DNA of 8,696 nt. Origin: Lachnospiraceae bacterium (GTDB lineage Bacteria; Bacillota; Clostridia; Lachnospirales; Lachnospiraceae). Within the stretch, counting starts at the first letter, position 1, and every line of letters starts with the position of its first letter. The position numbers and the translations under genes were made by a program. Below the pieces are notes generated by a model. That model did not search any database. It was not told where the DNA came from and was given only the letters and a program-made list of their open reading frames with translations. Below are positions 7,018 to 8,696 of the stretch, one piece after another. Location: positions 33,491 through 42,186 of the forward strand of contig DLZQ01000035.1 of the NCBI GenBank assembly GCA_003447295.1. The letters are read 5' to 3'.

Positions 7018-7046
7018 ATCTTATAACTTGAATTAAACGATCTCAA
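7018..7046 (-). promoter_or_regulatory. Candidate promoter upstream of the khpA-rimM terminator
   Basis: The minus strand shows TTGAGA (7046-7041), a 17-base spacer and TAAGAT (7023-7018), spanning the 3' end of khpA. The boxes match the sigma-A consensus at 5 of 6 and 4 of 6 positions. A transcript would begin near 7011 and meet the terminator at 7004-6969 before reaching rimM. It is weak evidence on its own; chance matches of this quality occur. Confidence 0.3.
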
Positions 7047-7260
7047 CGTCCACTCTTGTGTTGTCTTTGGATGATGCTGCCTTCACAACGGAGCGGATTG
7101 CTTTTGCAATACGTCCCTGCTTACCGATCACCTTACCCATATCGGACGCAGCTACATGAAGTTCAAGGACGATATTTTTTCCTTCTGTCTTCTCAGTTAC
7201 AACTACTTCATCCGGATTATCAACGAGTGCCTTTGCAACTACTTCTACTAGTTCCTTCAT
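7033..7260 (-). CDS. khpA: KH-domain RNA-binding protein KhpA (YlqC family)
   Basis: This is a single KH-domain protein of 75 residues, the usual KhpA length. In Firmicutes, KhpA forms a dimer or pairs with KhpB (Jag/EloR) and binds many RNAs, affecting cell division and elongation in streptococci; that role is family knowledge. The sequence shows the KH core with the RNA-contacting GxxG loop in VIGKQGRIAKAIR (GKQG at 46-49), preceded by the beta strand NIVLELHVA (29-37). A strong GGAGG lies 6 bases before the ATG. It follows rpsP by 31 bases, and a strong terminator lies just after its stop, so it probably ends an ffh-rpsP-khpA transcript. Confidence 0.95.
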   Translation of the reverse strand: MKELVEVVAKALVDNPDEVVVTEKTEGKNIVLELHVAASDMGKVIGKQGRIAKAIRSVVKAASSKDNTRVDVEIV

Positions 7261-7291
7261 AATCCACCTCCGATGAATAGATATTTAGAAC

Positions 7292-7537
7292 TTATTTCTC
7301 GATTCCTGCAACCTTGAAAAGCTTAGCAACCTGCTCGGTAGGCTGAGCACCGTTCTGTAACCACTTCTTAGCAAGTTCTTCGTTGATCTTGAAAGTGGAA
7401 GGATCGGTGGAAGGATCGTAAGTACCGATCTCCTCGATGAATCTACCGTCTCTGGGAGAACGGGAATCTGCTACGATGATTCTGTAAAAAGGAGCCTTCT
7501 TCTGTCCCATTCTTCTTAATCTGATCTTTACTGCCAT
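7292..7537 (-). CDS. rpsP: 30S ribosomal protein S16
   Basis: S16 is a small-subunit protein that binds 16S rRNA early in 30S assembly. The 81-residue product is of normal length. It has the family signature from residue 2: VKIRLRRMG, then [14 protein letters not shown] (13-26), [14 protein letters not shown] (29-42) and the C-terminal helix region [17 protein letters not shown] (54-70). I placed the start at 7537 because homologues begin MAVKIRLRR and a GGAGG lies 8 bases upstream. An in-frame ATG five codons earlier (7552) overlaps that ribosome binding site and is therefore unlikely. The gene lies between ffh and khpA, with a 31-base gap to khpA and no terminator between them, so the two are probably co-transcribed. 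Confidence 0.97.
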   Translation of the reverse strand: MAVKIRLRRMGQKKAPFYRIIVADSRSPRDGRFIEEIGTYDPSTDPSTFKINEELAKKWLQNGAQPTEQVAKLFKVAGIEK

Positions 7538-7625
7538 TTCTTTTTCCTCCATTAATAAAAATAAAATAATTTATATGATAAGAACTGATTGTTCATATCG
7601 GACTTAAGTTTAGTAAATAAAAATG

Positions 7626-8696
7626 CTAGAAAAATCTGCCGCCCATGCCGGGAAATTTACCACCGCCGAACATACCGCCCATGCCGCCGCGGCCTTTTTT
7701 GCCGCCACCAAACTGCTTCATCATCTTCTGGGTCTGCTCGAACTGTTTGATAAACCGGTTCACTGTTGCGATATCTACGCCAGCGCCCTTTGCAATGCGG
7801 TGCTTTCTCTGAGGGGTCAGGATCTTGGGATTCCTGCGTTCTTCCTTCGTCATGGATAATACGATAGCTTCCGTTCGCTTCATCTGGGTCTCATCGATGG
7901 CACCCTCTAAATCCGATGCCTTGATACCCATTCCGGGAAGCATCCCTAAGATACTGGTTAAGCCACCCATGTTGCGCATCTGCTTCATGCTCTCCAGGTA
8001 ATCTTCAAAATCGAATTTACCTTTCTTCATGCGGCCGGCCATATCACGGCTCTTCTCCGCATCGATGTCAATGCTTGCCTGAGCCTTATCAATGAGGGAT
8101 AACACATCGCCCATTCCCAAAATACGGCTTGCCATACGGTCGGGGTAGAACTGCTCTAAGTCAGACAGCTTCTCTCCCATACTTACAAAAAGGATCGGCT
8201 TGCCTGTAACTGCTTTGATGGAAAGTGCTGCACCGCCTCTGGTATCGCCGTCCATCTTGGACAGGATCACACCATCTACGCCAACCTTTTCATCGAATTC
8301 CTTTGCCACATTTACAGCATCCTGACCAGTCATGGCATCGACTACCAACAGTGTCTGATGCACTGTCACGGTCTCTTTGATCTCCTGAAGTTCCGCCATC
8401 ATGTCTTCATCCACATGAAGTCGTCCGGCAGTATCGAGAATTACTACATTATGGCCATTCTTCTCCGCATATGTGATTGCACTCTGTGCAATCTCTGCAG
8501 GCTTGTGATCCGTTCCCATAGAGAACACATCGACTTCCTGCTTCTTACCATTGATCTGTAACTGTTCAATGGCTGCGGGACGGTAAATATCGCAGGCTAC
8601 CAGCAGCGGCTTTTTGCCCTTGAGTTTCAGTTTGCCGGCAATTTTCGCAGTTGCTGTGGTCTTACCTGCACCCTGAAGACCTGCCATCATGATAAC
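7626..8696 (-). CDS. ffh: Signal recognition particle GTPase Ffh (SRP54), 5'-truncated by window edge
   Basis: Ffh binds SRP RNA and signal sequences of nascent membrane and secreted proteins, then hydrolyses GTP with its receptor FtsY at the membrane. The frame runs to the window edge, giving 356 visible residues; about 100 N-terminal residues (the N domain) are missing compared with the usual 440-460. Numbering from the first visible residue, the P-loop GLQGAGKTT is at 6-14, the DIYRPAA box at 36-42, DTAGR (G3) at 88-92, SKMD (G4) at 146-149 and MGEK at 173-176. The methionine-rich M domain follows: the finger loop lies near 244-262 and the SRP-RNA-binding helix around QRKHRIAKGAG (296-306). 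The tail (329-356) is rich in Gly, Met and Phe. The RNA-binding motif reads QRK...GAG instead of the more usual SRR...GSG. The gene ends with TAG, 88 bases before rpsP. The ATG codons at 8688-8690 and 8685-8687 lie inside the P-loop region and are not the start. Confidence 0.97.
   Translation of the reverse strand, partial: VIMMAGLQGAGKTTATAKIAGKLKLKGKKPLLVACDIYRPAAIEQLQINGKKQEVDVFSMGTDHKPAEIAQSAITYAEKNGHNVVILDTAGRLHVDEDMMAELQEIKETVTVHQTLLVVDAMTGQDAVNVAKEFDEKVGVDGVILSKMDGDTRGGAALSIKAVTGKPILFVSMGEKLSDLEQFYPDRMASRILGMGDVLSLIDKAQASIDIDAEKSRDMAGRMKKGKFDFEDYLESMKQMRNMGGLTSILGMLPGMGIKASDLEGAIDETQMKRTEAIVLSMTKEERRNPKILTPQRKHRIAKGAGVDIATVNRFIKQFEQTQKMMKQFGGGKKGRGGMGGMFGGGKFPGMGGRFF

Noticed and set aside
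7538..7552. Upstream ATG for rpsP adding five residues
   Set aside because: This ATG overlaps the GGAGG that serves the next in-frame ATG, and S16 proteins begin MAVKIRLRR.
7538..7625. Promoter for rpsP in the AT-rich gap after ffh
   Set aside because: TATAAA-like boxes are present, but none has a reasonable -35 at 16-18 bases. No terminator follows ffh, so co-transcription is the simpler reading.
1..8696. Mobile elements, CRISPR arrays, tRNA or rRNA genes
   Set aside because: I saw no transposase or integrase motifs, no regularly spaced direct repeats, and no tRNA or rRNA signatures on either strand. Gaps between genes are all under 120 bases.

Overview
The window is a stretch of bacterial chromosome with every convincing gene on the minus strand. 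Read 5'->3' on that strand (right to left here), the order is ffh (partial) - rpsP - khpA - rimM - trmD (with a C-terminal GNAT acetyltransferase domain) - rplS - lepB - rbgA - lepB - rnhB - a FliK-like gene. This is the classic Firmicutes 'ffh-rpsP-rimM-trmD-rplS-rbgA-rnhB' locus. The flavour of the proteins, strong GGAGG ribosome binding sites, moderate base composition and two signal peptidase I genes around rbgA suggest Clostridia, probably a Lachnospiraceae-type organism. That placement is an inference from remembered synteny, not a search.

Layout. Bases 8696-7033 hold the SRP GTPase Ffh (its 5' end lies outside the window), ribosomal protein S16 and the KH-domain RNA-binding protein KhpA. 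A strong rho-independent terminator (about 6969-7004) follows khpA. Then come rimM and trmD, coupled by an ATGA overlap. The trmD reading frame continues without a break into an acetyltransferase, giving one 460-residue polypeptide. A sigma-A-type promoter and a structured roughly 70-nt leader precede rplS, which ends at its own terminator (about 4533-4567). The next promoter (4507-4535) partly overlaps the U-tract of that terminator and drives a tightly packed set: lepB (TTG start), rbgA, a second lepB, rnhB and the FliK/YlqG-like gene. The last 96 bases (1-96) hold no gene start but contain four small back-to-back inverted repeats.

Together the genes serve protein synthesis and export. S16 and L19 are ribosomal proteins, RimM matures the 30S subunit and RbgA the 50S subunit, and TrmD methylates G37 of tRNA. 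KhpA binds RNA, Ffh targets nascent membrane and secreted proteins, the two signal peptidases cut signal peptides, and RNase HII repairs RNA in DNA. The FliK-like protein is the outlier, although B. subtilis has a comparable gene (ylqG) at the same place.

Most of the window is ordinary conserved housekeeping sequence. I did not find a clearly new biological system. The most notable points are the TrmD-GNAT fusion, the lepB-rbgA-lepB arrangement, the candidate L19 leader RNA and the unexplained structured stretch at 1-96.
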